Shown piece by piece: positions 1 to 9,262 of a DNA stretch of 64,000 nucleotides; positions within the stretch are counted from its first letter, which is position 1, and the number at the start of each line of letters is the position of its first letter. The translations under genes and the position numbers were made by a program. The notes below the pieces were generated by a model. That model saw nothing but the letters and a program-made list of their open reading frames with translations. It was not told where the DNA came from and searched no databases. Source of the stretch: CAWGXG01 sp963826505 (GTDB lineage: Bacteria > Chloroflexota > Anaerolineae > Aggregatilineales > Aggregatilineaceae); assembly GCA_963826505.1 (NCBI GenBank), contig CAWGXG010000009.1, positions 1 through 64,000 on the forward strand, read 5' to 3'.

Positions 1-2053
1 AATTCGAAGCGCTGCGCGGCAAGCTGACCGATTACAGCCTGTACGTGCTGCTGGCGCCGCACATCGGCAACGCGGGCTGCAACAACACGGGCTGGTCCGG
101 CGATTACAAGGGCGTACCGATGTGTTCGCCCCGCGCGGCACGCGCTGGCGCTGGCCTGTTCGTCCCGTACAGCGCATGAGCTGCGGGTACGTGGGCGCGA
201 GCGACGGCTGGCAGGACATCAACGCCCACAGCGATGACGTGGTTCTACCCGCGGCCGACGAGGGCAACATCGCGCTGACCGGCGGAGATCGATCTGGCGG
301 CCAGCGGCGGCGAGTTCGTGCTCGCGCTGGCCTTCGGACGCAAGGAAGCCGAAGCCGGACACCGGGGCGCGCCGTCGTTGCTGCAGTATTTCGCGCGTCG
401 CAGCGCGTACGTGCCGGGCTGGCGGGCGGTATCAGCGCCGCTGCGACCGCTGGACGGACCTCGAGACGATCCCGAACGGAGAAGCCGGACAGCCACCACG
501 ACGATGATCGCGACCTGTACCGCATCAGCACGGCCGTGCTGAAAGTCGCACGAGGCCAAACATTTCCGGGCGGCATGATCGCCAGCCTGTCGATTCCCTG
601 GGGCGCGTCCAAAGGAGACGACGATCTGGGCGGTTACCATCTCGTCTGGCCGCGCGACCTGGTCGAGAGCGCGGGCGGGCTGCTGGCGGCGGGGGACAGC
701 TACCAGCGCGCGCAATACGCTGGTTTACCTGATGTGCACGCAGGAAGCCGACGGGCATTGGCCGCAGAATATGTGGCTGGACGGGACGCCGTACTGGGGC
801 GGCATCCAGATGGACGAAACCGCGTTTCCGATCCTGCTGGCCGACGCTCTGCGCCGCCTGGACGCGCTGGACGGCATCGACCCGTGGCCGATGGTGCGCC
901 GCGCCGCCGCGTATCTGGTGTGCAACGGCCCGGTCACCGGGCAGGATCGCTGGGAAGAAGACGGCGGCTTCTCGCCCTTCACGCTGGCGGTCGAGATCGC
1001 GGCACTGCTGGCCGCGGCTGATTTCGCCGATGCCGCCCAGGATCCCACCGCCGCGCGCTATCTGCGCGAAACGGCGGATATGTGGAACGACCAGATCGAA
1101 CACTGGGCATACGTCACCGGGACAGAACTCGCGCAGTTCGCGGCGTTGAGGGTTATTACGTGCGCATCGCCCCGCAGGAAACCGCCGACGCCGCGTCGCC
1201 GGTCGAAGGCTTCGTCCCGATCAAGAATCGTCCACCCGAACACAGTCAGGCCCCGCTGACGCATATCGTCAGCCCAGACGCGCTGGCGCTGGTCCGCTTT
1301 GGGCTGCGCGCAGCGGACGATCCGCGCATTGTCAACACAGTGCGCGTGATCGACAAACTGCTCAAAACAGAGACGGCGACCGGTCCCATCTGGCACCGTT
1401 ACAACGAGGACGGGTACGGCGAGCACGAGGACGGCTCGCCCTTCGATGGAACCGGCATCGGCCGCGGTTGGCCGCTGCTGGCCGGAGAGCGCGCCCATTA
1501 CGAACTGGCGCGCGGCAAGCGTGACGCCGCCGAAAAACTGCGGCGGGTCATGACCGCGCAGTCCGGTCCGGGCGGCCTGTTCCCCGAGCAGGTGTGGGAC
1601 GCGGACGATCTGCCCGATCGCGAATTGTTCAACGGCCAGCCGACCGGCTCCGCCATGCCGCTGTGCTGGGCTCACGCCGAATACATCAAGCTGCTGCGCT
1701 CGCTGCACGATGGGCGCGTATTTGATTTGCCGCCCCAGCCGGTCCAGCGCTACCAGGTGGAGCACACCACCACGCACCTGCTCTCCTGGCGCTATAACCA
1801 GCGTCGCACCGTATTCAAGGCGGGGACCGTCGTGCGCGTGGAAGTGCTGTCGCCCAGCGTGGTGCATTGGAGCACGGACGGCGGGCAGACTACGCAAGAA
1901 GCGCACACCACCGACACGACACTTGGCATGCATTTCGTGGACCTGCCCACGGAGCAGCTCCCGCCGGAAGCCGCGATCGCGTTTGAGGTGGTGCGCGACG
2001 ATCAGACACAGTCCGGGGAATCGATGCGTGTTACGCTGACGGCGAGCGAATAG
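1..2053 (+). pseudogene. GH15 glucoamylase/glucodextranase, 5'-truncated by the window edge and broken by many frame shifts
   Basis: Family GH15 enzymes release glucose from starch or dextran ends. The family is clear from pieces in all three forward frames: a beta-sandwich segment with GDYKGVPM, SCGYVGASDGWQD and ADEGNIALT (about 95-280), LALAFGRKEAEAG (about 318-360), then the (alpha/alpha)6 barrel with YHLVWPRDL (about 640-660), the general-acid region RWEEDGGFSPFT (about 948-985) and the last motif around GRGWPLLAGERAHYEL (about 1465-1508). The C-terminus reads to a stop at 2053. Frame changes fall near 125, 150, 165, 235, 290, 430-490, 720 and 1130. So many in 1.1 kb could mean real decay, although other genes here also carry single indels. 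The final 950 bases are one open frame. No secretion signal can be judged because the start is outside the window. Confidence 0.85.
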
Positions 2054-2096
2054 GCAGATGCACCGCTTTACCACAGAAGAACAGCGAGCAAGGAAG

Positions 2097-2120
2097 CAGG
2101 GGGTTCGAGCCCCCTGTTTT
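2097..2120 (+). terminator. Rho-independent terminator after the GH15 gene
   Basis: A perfect 7-bp stem, CAGGGGG pairing with CCCCCTG around a TTCGAG loop, is followed by TTTT and a further T-rich stretch. It lies 44 bases after the GH15 stop. Confidence 0.7.
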
Positions 2121-2190
2121 GTTGTGTTTGCCTGATATTCATTGTGGTTATCCTATTTCCGCCCCGATTCAGTTGCCGAAAATGCCAATC

Positions 2191-2223
2191 TGTTATAAGA
2201 TGGATTATGGTGGTATATACCAC
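2191..2223 (+). promoter_or_regulatory. Extended -10 promoter and GntR/HutC-type operator of the regulator gene
   Basis: TGTTATAAG at 2191-2199 matches an extended -10 (TGnTATAAT). Eleven bases further on is a perfect 14-bp palindrome, GTGGTATATACCAC, at 2210-2223, with the TGGT...ACCA half-sites typical of HutC/NagR-type GntR regulators. The expected start of transcription is near 2206, so a bound repressor would block the promoter. The start codon of the GntR gene is 18 bases after the palindrome. Autorepression is inferred from this layout. Confidence 0.65.
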
Positions 2224-2240
2224 ATGTCGGGAGACACACG

Positions 2241-3029
2241 ATGACGCTCCAACCGGAGTCAGCCATCCCGTTGTATATCCAGATCAAAGAGCTGCTGCAC
2301 GAGCAGATCGAAGCGGGCCGTTACGCCGCTGGATCACGTCTGCCCTCGGAGCGCGCGCTGGCTCGCCAGTTTGAGGTCAGCCGCATGACGGCGCGGCAGG
2401 CGCTGCAAGCCCTGGCGCGTGAAGGGCTGGCGCGCATGCAAGTCGGCAAAGGGACGTTTGTCAGCGCCCAGCCGATCAGTCAGGAGTTATGGACGCTGAC
2501 GAGCTTCAGCGAGGATATGCGGCGGCGCGGGATGCGGCCTTCCAGCCGGGTGCGGCGCGCGGCCATCGTCGTGGCGGACCGTGATCTGGCGCTGCATCTC
2601 CAGGTCGCGCCGAAAACCGAAATCGCCGTCCTCAGCCGCGCACGCCTGGCTGACAACCGCCCGCTGGCGCTCGAAACGACGCATATCCCGCACTACCTGT
2701 GCCCCGGTCTGCTCGACGGCAACGACTTCAGCCGGGAATCGCTGTACGACGTGTTGCAGCGCGATTATGGCGTGATCGTGACATGGGCCATGCAGACCAT
2801 CCGAGCGGGACTGCCCGACGACGACGAACGCGACGCGCTCGGCATCGACGCCCATACCCCCGTGCTGCGCCTGTCACGCGTCACCTACAACGATGGGGAC
2901 CGGCCCATCGAATATGTGCAGTCTGTCTACCGGGGCGACGAATACGAGTTTCGCGCTATCCTGCGCCACGCGCGGATCACCGGCAACGGCGGTCCCAACA
3001 GCGCGGGGTATCGCCCGGCTAACCGCTAA
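2241..3029 (+). CDS. GntR-family transcriptional regulator with UTRA ligand domain (HutC subfamily)
   Basis: This 262-residue protein has an N-terminal winged helix (residues about 8-75; SAIPLYIQIKELLHEQI, then SRMTARQALQAL and GKGTFV) and a C-terminal UTRA effector domain (about 95-245; YDVLQRDYG and PVLRLSRVTY). Proteins of this subfamily bind short inverted repeats and release them when a sugar, sugar phosphate or amino-acid derivative binds. GGGAGA sits just upstream of the ATG. The palindrome at 2210-2223 makes autoregulation likely. The targets are unknown: the neighbouring glucoamylase or the downstream transporter are the natural candidates, but I see no second copy of the operator near them. 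Length is normal for the family. Confidence 0.92.
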   Translation: MTLQPESAIPLYIQIKELLHEQIEAGRYAAGSRLPSERALARQFEVSRMTARQALQALAREGLARMQVGKGTFVSAQPISQELWTLTSFSEDMRRRGMRPSSRVRRAAIVVADRDLALHLQVAPKTEIAVLSRARLADNRPLALETTHIPHYLCPGLLDGNDFSRESLYDVLQRDYGVIVTWAMQTIRAGLPDDDERDALGIDAHTPVLRLSRVTYNDGDRPIEYVQSVYRGDEYEFRAILRHARITGNGGPNSAGYRPANR

Positions 3030-3086
3030 TCGGCGCGCGCGGAGACGCCGAACGCGCCCGCGCCCCAACCTGAAACCGAGATCGCA

Positions 3087-3569
3087 GTGGATACCCTGAC
3101 CATTCGCCCTATGGATCCGTTGGACAGCCCGATCGCGGCTGAGTGGATGGCCGCGACACCGCTGTGGCAACGCTACCAACTCACGGCGGACAAAGCTCGC
3201 GCGGCGCTCGCCGCTGGACTCACCGCCGGGGATCTGCTGCTCGTGGCCGACATGGACGCGGATCGGGCGTGCGGGCTGGCCTGGGTGGTGTGGTCGGGAG
3301 CCTTCGGACGCAGCCCGTACCTGCGCATCCTGGGTGTGAACGCGGCCTACAACGGGCACGGAATCGGCGCGGCGCTGCTGGAGGCGGTCGAGACGGAGAC
3401 GGCGCTCAATAAAGCACACGAATTCTTCCTGCTGGTGTCGGACTTCAACGCCGACGCTCAGCGTTTCTACCGGCGGCAGGGCTACACGCAGATTGGCGCG
3501 GTGCCGGGCTACGTGCTGCCGGATGTGACCGAATTGATCTACTGGAAGCGGTTGGCACCACCGGGTTAG
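3087..3569 (+). CDS. GNAT-family N-acetyltransferase
   Basis: A 160-residue acetyl-CoA-dependent transferase of unknown substrate. It begins with the usual beta-1 segment (DTLTIRPMDPLD) and contains the acetyl-CoA loop region (GVNAAYNGHGIGAALLEAVE, about 88-107), where the core reads NGHGIG, and the C-terminal ADAQRFYRRQGY motif. I chose the GTG at 3087 because it keeps the complete first strand; the ATG eight codons later would cut it. It follows the GntR gene by 57 bases and may be co-transcribed with it, since I see no promoter between them. Confidence 0.85.
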   Translation: MDTLTIRPMDPLDSPIAAEWMAATPLWQRYQLTADKARAALAAGLTAGDLLLVADMDADRACGLAWVVWSGAFGRSPYLRILGVNAAYNGHGIGAALLEAVETETALNKAHEFFLLVSDFNADAQRFYRRQGYTQIGAVPGYVLPDVTELIYWKRLAPPG

Positions 3570-3707
3570 GCGCGTGCAGCGTGCATCCCGGCGGCGGAGT
3601 GCGTGACGAAGGAGGTGGACCGCCCGTAAGTTCACAGATCTGTTCAGACTGTGGTTTGGGTTGATCGGATTTGAACGTCAATTTGTTGGATCAGGAGAGA
3701 GCGCACA

Positions 3708-5237
3708 ATGTCTAGAATCACTCGTTTGTTACTGGTAGTAGCGCTGGCGCTGGTAGGTATCGGCGTTGGCGTAGCGGGACCGGCAGCGGCCCAGGGCGGC
3801 AGCAACACTCTGATCATGGCCCGATCAGTCGACTCAACCGGCCTCGATCCGCACACGCAGACGGCGTTTTCGTCACTGCTCCTGCTGGGGCTGACCTACG
3901 ATACGCTGGTCCAGACAGATGCCAACCTCGCCATCGTGCCCGCGCTGGCCGAAAGCTGGGAATTCTCTGATGATGGCTTGACCCTCACCTGGCATCTGCG
4001 CCAGGGCGTGACCTTCCACGATGGCTCGACCTTCGGGTCAGAAGATGTGGTCGCCTCAGTCAACCGCATCCTGGACGAAGCGACCGGCGCCGCCACGCGC
4101 ACCAACCTGGTCAGCATCGACTCGATGGATGCCCCCGACGAATACACCGTCGTCATGCATCTGAACCTGGTGGATGTGCCGCTGGTCGCCGCCATGTCCA
4201 GCATCAACACGGCGATCCTGCCTTCCGAGCTGATCGAGAGCGGCGATCCAACCACGACTGTGATCGGCACCGGCCCGTTCACGCTCGAAAGCTGGGAACC
4301 GGACCAGAAGACCATCCTCAAGGCCAATCCCGACTATTGGGGCGAGGGTCCGTATGTGGACGGCATCGAAATCCGCATTATTCCCGACGAATCCACCATC
4401 ATGGCGGCACTGCGCGCAGGCGAGATCGATTTTGCAACATTCCTTGATCCGCTGATCGCAACGCTGCCCGTCGAAGGTACTAATGTCACCATCAACCGCG
4501 CGCCGGATATTGCTTACCATGTGCTGCAGCTGCGTGCCGCGGTCGAGCCGCTGAATATCCTTGAGGTACGCCAGGCGATCTCGTGTGCCATCAACCGTCA
4601 AGAGGTGATCGATGTGGCGAGTCTGGGTGAAGGGAAAGTCACCGGCCCAATCACCATCCCCGCCTACGAAGTGCCGCTAGACGAGCTGTTCTGTTACACA
4701 CAGGATGTACAGAAAGCCAAAGACCTCATGGCTCAGGCCGGCATGCAAGACGGCTTCGACCTGCCCATAATCCTCGCTAACGACGAACCCCCCACCGCGC
4801 TGTCCGAAGCGCAGGTGATCCAGGAACAGCTCAAGGCGATCAACATCAACGTGCAGATCGATGCGATGGAGCTGGGCGTCTACGTCGATCGTTGGCTGGC
4901 GGCGGACTTCACCGCGGCCGTCGCACTCAACGGTGGCCGCGCTGACCCCTATGCCATGTACTCGCGCTACTGGCAGTACGGCGCGCGCTTCGAAGACGTG
5001 GCGGGCTACGTGGACGATACGCTCGATTCGCTGATGAAGCAGGGTCAGGTCGAGACCGATCCGGCCAAGCGTTACGACATCTTCGCGGAGCTCCAGAAGC
5101 ATCTCGCCGAAACCTCGCCCTGGATCTGGCTCTACACCGGCTATCTCTACACCGGGCAGCAGAACTACATCGAAGGGTTTGTGCCCAATCCGACCGGTAC
5201 GATCCAATCCCTGGCTCAGGTGAAGATCAACCGCTAA
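3708..5237 (+). CDS. ABC transporter substrate-binding protein, family 5 (peptide/nickel/oligosaccharide type)
   Basis: A 509-residue extracytoplasmic binding protein (SBP_bac_5). A signal peptide of about 26 residues ends at AAAQ with no lipobox cysteine, so it should be cleaved by signal peptidase I and lacks the usual lipid anchor. Family hallmarks are visible: LDPHTQTAFSS, LAESWEFSDDGLTLTWHLR, GVTFHDGSTFGSEDVVAS, IGTGPFTLESW and NPDYWGEGPYVDGIEI. AGGAGAG lies just upstream of the ATG. Two permease genes follow, separated from it by a palindromic repeat. The substrate cannot be read from sequence: this family binds peptides, nickel, opines or oligosaccharides. Confidence 0.93.
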   Translation: MSRITRLLLVVALALVGIGVGVAGPAAAQGGSNTLIMARSVDSTGLDPHTQTAFSSLLLLGLTYDTLVQTDANLAIVPALAESWEFSDDGLTLTWHLRQGVTFHDGSTFGSEDVVASVNRILDEATGAATRTNLVSIDSMDAPDEYTVVMHLNLVDVPLVAAMSSINTAILPSELIESGDPTTTVIGTGPFTLESWEPDQKTILKANPDYWGEGPYVDGIEIRIIPDESTIMAALRAGEIDFATFLDPLIATLPVEGTNVTINRAPDIAYHVLQLRAAVEPLNILEVRQAISCAINRQEVIDVASLGEGKVTGPITIPAYEVPLDELFCYTQDVQKAKDLMAQAGMQDGFDLPIILANDEPPTALSEAQVIQEQLKAININVQIDAMELGVYVDRWLAADFTAAVALNGGRADPYAMYSRYWQYGARFEDVAGYVDDTLDSLMKQGQVETDPAKRYDIFAELQKHLAETSPWIWLYTGYLYTGQQNYIEGFVPNPTGTIQSLAQVKINR

Positions 5238-5261
5238 CGGCGCGCGCGACGCGGCGTTGAC

Positions 5262-5340
5262 GGCCCCACCCTCCGGGCGGTCGCCCGGTGCGCCTCGCCA
5301 GTGCGAGGCGCAGCAAACCGGCGGTTTGCAGGGTGGGGCC
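5262..5340. repeat. Intergenic palindromic element with 11-bp terminal inverted repeats
   Basis: GGCCCCACCCT at 5262-5272 is exactly inverted at 5330-5340. Between them are smaller hairpins (GCGCCTCGC with GCGAGGCGC; AAACCGCC-like arms). It lies between the binding protein and permease genes. It could tune the ratio of the two, as REP-type hairpins do in other transporter operons. It looks like a looser member of the repeat family seen at 9114, 19124, 25437 and 55618. Confidence 0.7.
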
Positions 5341-5365
5341 CCGCAGCCGCCCACAAAGGAGAGCC

Positions 5366-6332
5366 ATGTTTCGTTACATCGCGCAGCGCTTGATCGCCGC
5401 CGTTCCGACCCTGGTGGGAGTGACTCTGTTGGTCTTCATCGCCATTCGCCTGGTGCCCGGAGACGCGATCGTCGCCATGTTGGGCACCGAAGCCGGCATG
5501 CTGACCGACACCCAACGCCAGTCGCTGGAGCAGTATTTCGGACTCGACAAGCCGCCTGTCGAGCAGTACCTGATCTGGATGGGCGACGTCGTGCAGGGCA
5601 ATCTGGGCTACTCCATCCGCCAGGGCAAACCCGTGCTCACCTTGCTGCTTGACCGCTTCCCGGTGACGCTCGAACTGGCGATCGTGGCCCTGATTTTTGC
5701 GCTGACGATCGGCATCTCGATCGGTACGATGTCGGCGGTGCTGCACAATTCGTTTATCGACCTGTTCGGACGGCTGTTCTCGCTGATCGGGCTGGCCGCC
5801 CCCAATTTCCTGATCGGCACGCTGCTGATTTACGTGCTGTCGGTTTATTTCAACACGCTGCCCAATGCCGGGAACTACGTCGAGATTACGCAGGACCCGC
5901 TCAAAAATCTTCAACAAATTATCTTTCCGGCGCTTCACGCTCGGGTTTGCGTTTTCGGCCTCGGTGATGCGCACCACGCGTTCTGCGATGCTGGAGGTCC
6001 TCGGCGAAGACTACATCCGCACGGCGCACAGCAAAGGCTTACGACCGCGGGCCGTCATCGTCCGACACGCCCTGCGCAACGCGCTGATCCCGGTGGTGAC
6101 GCTCGTGGGCGTCGAGTTGGGATATCTATTGGGCGGCGCCGTCATCATCGAGCAGGTCTTTGCCCTGCCCGGCATCGGCCGCCTGGCCCTCAACGCGATT
6201 TCGCAGCGCGATTACGCGCTGATTCAGGGCGCAACATTATTCATCGCATGCAATTTTGTCGTGATTAACCTGGTCGTAGACCTGATCTACGCGGTCATCG
6301 ATCCCCGGATTTCCTATGCCAAGCACAATTAA
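5366..6332 (+). CDS. ABC transporter permease, DppB/OppB type (one frame shift)
   Basis: An inner-membrane permease of the peptide/nickel class, about 321 residues once the frame is restored. It starts MFRYIAQRLIAAVPTLVGV at an ATG preceded by AAAGGAGAG, has about six membrane segments, and carries the EAA-like loop (GEDYIRTAHSKGL) and the ending VDLIYAVIDPRISY typical of DppB. The frame changes near 5936, where CTTCACGCTC carries one extra base; both sides are well conserved, so a sequencing error is likelier than a real break. A longer frame starting at 5288 is rejected because it runs through the palindromic repeat. The next permease overlaps its end by 17 bases. Confidence 0.9.
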
Positions 6333-7212
6333 TACTCCCAGCACCCTGGCCTTGACGGGCGCGCCCACCAAGGAAATGCCCATCATGCGGCGGCTCTTGC
6401 GCAGTCGCAGCGGCACGATGGGTTTGATCATCATCACGACCTATGTGATTGTGGCGCTGATGGGCGCGCTGCACGTCACTCCTTACCCACCCACCGAGCA
6501 GCACCGCATCGACCGCCTGCACGCGCCGGACGCGGAATACCGTTTGGGCACCGACCTGTTTGGCCGCGACGTGCTCAGCCGCCTGATCAAAGGCGCGACC
6601 AATTCGCTCTACGTGGCGCTGCTGTCTGTGGCCATCTCCGGCACGCTGGGCACCCTGATCGGGACGATCTCCGCCTACGCCGGGGGCAACGTCGACAATG
6701 TCATGATGCGCATCATGGACGTATTTTTCGCGTTCCCGGCCATTCTGCTGGCGCTGCTCGTGGTGACGATTCTGGGGCACGGACTGAACAAGACGATCAT
6801 CGCAATCGCAGTTGTGTACACGCCCATTTTCGCGCGCGTGGCGCGCGGCCCCGTGCTATCTGTTAAGGAAATGGAATTTGTGACCGCCGCGCGCTGTGTC
6901 GGGATGTCGAGCCGTCGTATCGTGCTGCGCCATGTCATGCCCAATACACTCGCCCCGCTGATCGTGCAGTTCAGCCTGGCGCTGTCGTGGGCGCTGCTCA
7001 CCGAGGCCGGTTTGAGCTTTTTGGGATTGGGCGTACAGCCCCCTGAACCTTCATGGGGCGTCATGCTCAGCGACAGCCAGGGCATCGCGGAGATCGCGCC
7101 CTGGTTGATGATCTACCCCGGACTGGCGATCATGCTGGGCGTGTTGGGCTTCAACCTGCTGGGCGACGGCCTGCGCGACGTGCTCGATCCACGGCTCAAA
7201 CGGCTGCGCTGA
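6316..7212 (+). CDS. ABC transporter permease, DppC/OppC type
   Basis: A 298-residue partner of the upstream permease. It shows an N-terminal membrane segment after RSGTMGL, the conserved LGTDLFGRDVLSR motif, the EAA loop region (MEFVTAARCVGMS) and the family ending LGDGLRDVLDPRLKR. The start overlaps the upstream stop region, which points to translational coupling. No OppD/OppF-type ATPase gene follows before the convergent acetyltransferase, so the ATPase must be encoded elsewhere or shared. Confidence 0.93.
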   Translation: MPSTINTPSTLALTGAPTKEMPIMRRLLRSRSGTMGLIIITTYVIVALMGALHVTPYPPTEQHRIDRLHAPDAEYRLGTDLFGRDVLSRLIKGATNSLYVALLSVAISGTLGTLIGTISAYAGGNVDNVMMRIMDVFFAFPAILLALLVVTILGHGLNKTIIAIAVVYTPIFARVARGPVLSVKEMEFVTAARCVGMSSRRIVLRHVMPNTLAPLIVQFSLALSWALLTEAGLSFLGLGVQPPEPSWGVMLSDSQGIAEIAPWLMIYPGLAIMLGVLGFNLLGDGLRDVLDPRLKRLR

Positions 7213-7224
7213 TCCCGCCCGTCC

Positions 7225-7692
7225 TTACAGCGGCTTCGCCATCGAGATATCCGTCACCGTATAGCCCAGCCCCTCGTACAAGGCGCGCGCGCCGTCGTTA
7301 TAGCCGAAGACATGCAAGGCGATGCGCTCCGCACCCAGCGCGCGCGCCTGTTCTTCGACGAGGCGCAGCGCCGCGCGGGCGTACCCCCGGCGGCGGTAGG
7401 ACTCGTACACGATGACATCATACACAAAGGCTATGGTACGCGGGCCGCGCCGCATCAGGCAGAACCAGATCACCCCGACCGGCTCGGACTCCGTATCGAC
7501 GTGCATCACGTTCAGAAAATGATCGGGCGTCGCCACGCCCTGTGGCAGGACCTCTTGAATCTGGCCTTCCGCGAGCGTTTCGGCCTCTTCAGCCGGCCAG
7601 TTCCCGGCGCGGACATGCTCCGCCGCGTACTCCGGAATCAGAACAGCACGGTAGGCCGCAAATTCAGCATCAGTCATGGGCACAAGCTGCAT
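7225..7692 (-). CDS. GNAT-family N-acetyltransferase
   Basis: A 155-residue acetyltransferase. The acetyl-CoA pyrophosphate loop reads RRRGYA (RxxGxA class), preceded by the YDVIVYESY strand and followed by LRLVEEQARALGAERIAL and the C-terminal NDGARALYEGLGY motif, which is typical of the family. The ATG lies close to AGGAGAACC. It converges on the permease operon and faces away from the DUF362 gene. The substrate is unknown. Confidence 0.88.
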   Translation of the reverse strand: MQLVPMTDAEFAAYRAVLIPEYAAEHVRAGNWPAEEAETLAEGQIQEVLPQGVATPDHFLNVMHVDTESEPVGVIWFCLMRRGPRTIAFVYDVIVYESYRRRGYARAALRLVEEQARALGAERIALHVFGYNDGARALYEGLGYTVTDISMAKPL

Positions 7693-7939
7693 ATTGGTTC
7701 TCCTTCACCGGCGCACGCGGTAGCCGCAGCGTCCAACTGCGTACGCGCACGCTGCCTGATAGGATTATTGGCACACGGCGCGACTTTGCAAAATGGCGCG
7801 GCGCGGTGATGCTTTTGTTAACCCTGCTTTGGTGTACTATGACCGGCGTGAGACTCCCTGGAATTGTGGTATCATGGGCGGAAAGTGCCATGCTTCACAC
7901 ATCATACACGTTTACAAGAATTAGAAGAGGACTACCACT

Positions 7940-9106
7940 ATGACCAGCACCGTGTATTGGGGATCACCTCGTCAGGCTCAACTTGAGGCGGGCGAAACGC
8001 TGCCTGCCAAGCTCGATCTCATCCTTGAGCGCCTCAACGTGCGCGAGCGCGTCAACGGGAAGCGCGTCGCCATCAAGATGCATCTGGGCTACGACGTCGG
8101 CTATTCGATGGTTCACCCGGTCTTCGTGCGCAAAGTCGTTCAGGCTGTGCTGGACGGCGGCGGACACCCCTTCGTCACCGATGTACCGGCCTCGGTAGCG
8201 ACCGCTCACACGCGCGGCTACACCGCCGAAACGCTGGGCTGCCCACTCTATTCCAGCACGGGCATCGACGAAAAATGGTTCGTGACCCGTCAGCACACCT
8301 ATCGCGGCGTAGAGGAATTTCACATCGGCGGGGCCATTGCCGAAGCCGACTTTCTGATCGATTTCGCCCATATCAAGGGCCACCCGGCGACCGGTTGGGG
8401 CGCTGCCGTGAAGAATCTCGCGCTGGGCTGCATGGACGGCAAGACGCGCGGAGCCATGCACGATGTGTCGGAATTCGATCCCTATTTCCATAAGGACCTG
8501 TGCCCGGACGAAGCGACGCGCGTCGCCATTCGCGAGTCCTGCCCGTACGGCGCGATCGTGGACGACCGCGAAGATCCCGACGGGTTGCACCTGCACACCT
8601 ATAAATGCAACCAGTGCATGCGCTGCCAGGCTGTCGCCAACGGCGCGTTCGAGATCAAGCTCAGCAACTTCATGGCCTTCATGCACGTCGTGAACCTCTC
8701 CGCCAAGCTGGTGCTGGACACTTTCGCGCCGGGCAACACCACCTTCCTCAGCCTGGCAACCATGATGACGCCGATGTGCGACTGCTTCGGCTTCACCAGC
8801 ATGCCGATTCTGCCCGACGCGGGCGTCTTCGGCTCGGATGACATCGTCGCGATTGAGAAAGCAGTGCTGGACATGACCGCGCAAACTCCGATCATCGAGG
8901 AAAATCTGCCGGGCATGATGGAGATCATCACGCGCGAGGGACACCCGTTCCAGTGGATTCACGGGCCGTACAAGGATCCTTACGAGGCATTGGAACACGC
9001 GGAAGCGATCGGGCTGGGCTCGCGCCAATATGAGCTGGTGGACGTGCTGCCCGTCAAAGAGCCAGATTTCAAAATGGACACCTACGTCCCTGCCGCCCCG
9101 ATTTAA
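7940..9106 (+). CDS. DUF362 domain protein with cysteine-rich ferredoxin-like segment
   Basis: A 388-residue protein of the DUF362 family. The N-terminal two thirds carry the family motifs (VAIKMHLGYD, GGHPFVTDVP, HIKGHPATGWGAAVKNLALG). Around residues 180-235 is a cysteine-rich part (ESCPYGAIVDD, CNQCMRC) that resembles half of a 2[4Fe-4S] ferredoxin; a further CDC occurs near residue 282. Iron-sulfur binding is likely, but the reaction is not known for this family. The gene stands alone with its own 250-base upstream region; GAAGAGGAC is near the ATG. Confidence 0.85.
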   Translation: MTSTVYWGSPRQAQLEAGETLPAKLDLILERLNVRERVNGKRVAIKMHLGYDVGYSMVHPVFVRKVVQAVLDGGGHPFVTDVPASVATAHTRGYTAETLGCPLYSSTGIDEKWFVTRQHTYRGVEEFHIGGAIAEADFLIDFAHIKGHPATGWGAAVKNLALGCMDGKTRGAMHDVSEFDPYFHKDLCPDEATRVAIRESCPYGAIVDDREDPDGLHLHTYKCNQCMRCQAVANGAFEIKLSNFMAFMHVVNLSAKLVLDTFAPGNTTFLSLATMMTPMCDCFGFTSMPILPDAGVFGSDDIVAIEKAVLDMTAQTPIIEENLPGMMEIITREGHPFQWIHGPYKDPYEALEHAEAIGLGSRQYELVDVLPVKEPDFKMDTYVPAAPI

Positions 9107-9113
9107 CGGCGAT

Positions 9114-9211
9114 CAGCCCTACCCCCGGTCCTCTGTCCACGCGGTGGAGAGGGGCAACCAGGCGAGCGTCAAGTCTCCTCTCCGCTATGGAGAGGAGACT
9201 TAGGGCTGGGG
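9114..9211. repeat. Two-hairpin palindromic repeat (type element of the window family)
   Basis: Ends CAGCCCTACCCC and TAGGGCTGGGG are inverted copies of each other. Inside are CTCTGTCCACGCGGTGGAGAG and a perfect 13-bp stem, AAGTCTCCTCTCC with GGAGAGGAGACTT (9171-9201, loop GCTAT). It sits between the converging DUF362 and aminomutase-like genes, so it may also end transcription, but there is no T-tract. Confidence 0.75.
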
Positions 9212-9262
9212 AAAACTGCGCGTGAGTGGTTCCCCGCGATGCGTAGTAGTTGGGCCAGCACA

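Noticed and set aside
2097..2116. GGTTCGAGCCCC looks like the T-arm of a tRNA
   Set aside because: No acceptor, D or anticodon arm can be folded upstream, and a T-rich tail follows, so it is a terminator hairpin.
7964..9028. Long leftward frame opposite the DUF362 gene
   Set aside because: It mirrors the real gene in high-GC DNA and has no ribosome site or family motif. The same applies to long frames at 21145-22383 and 52346-53497.
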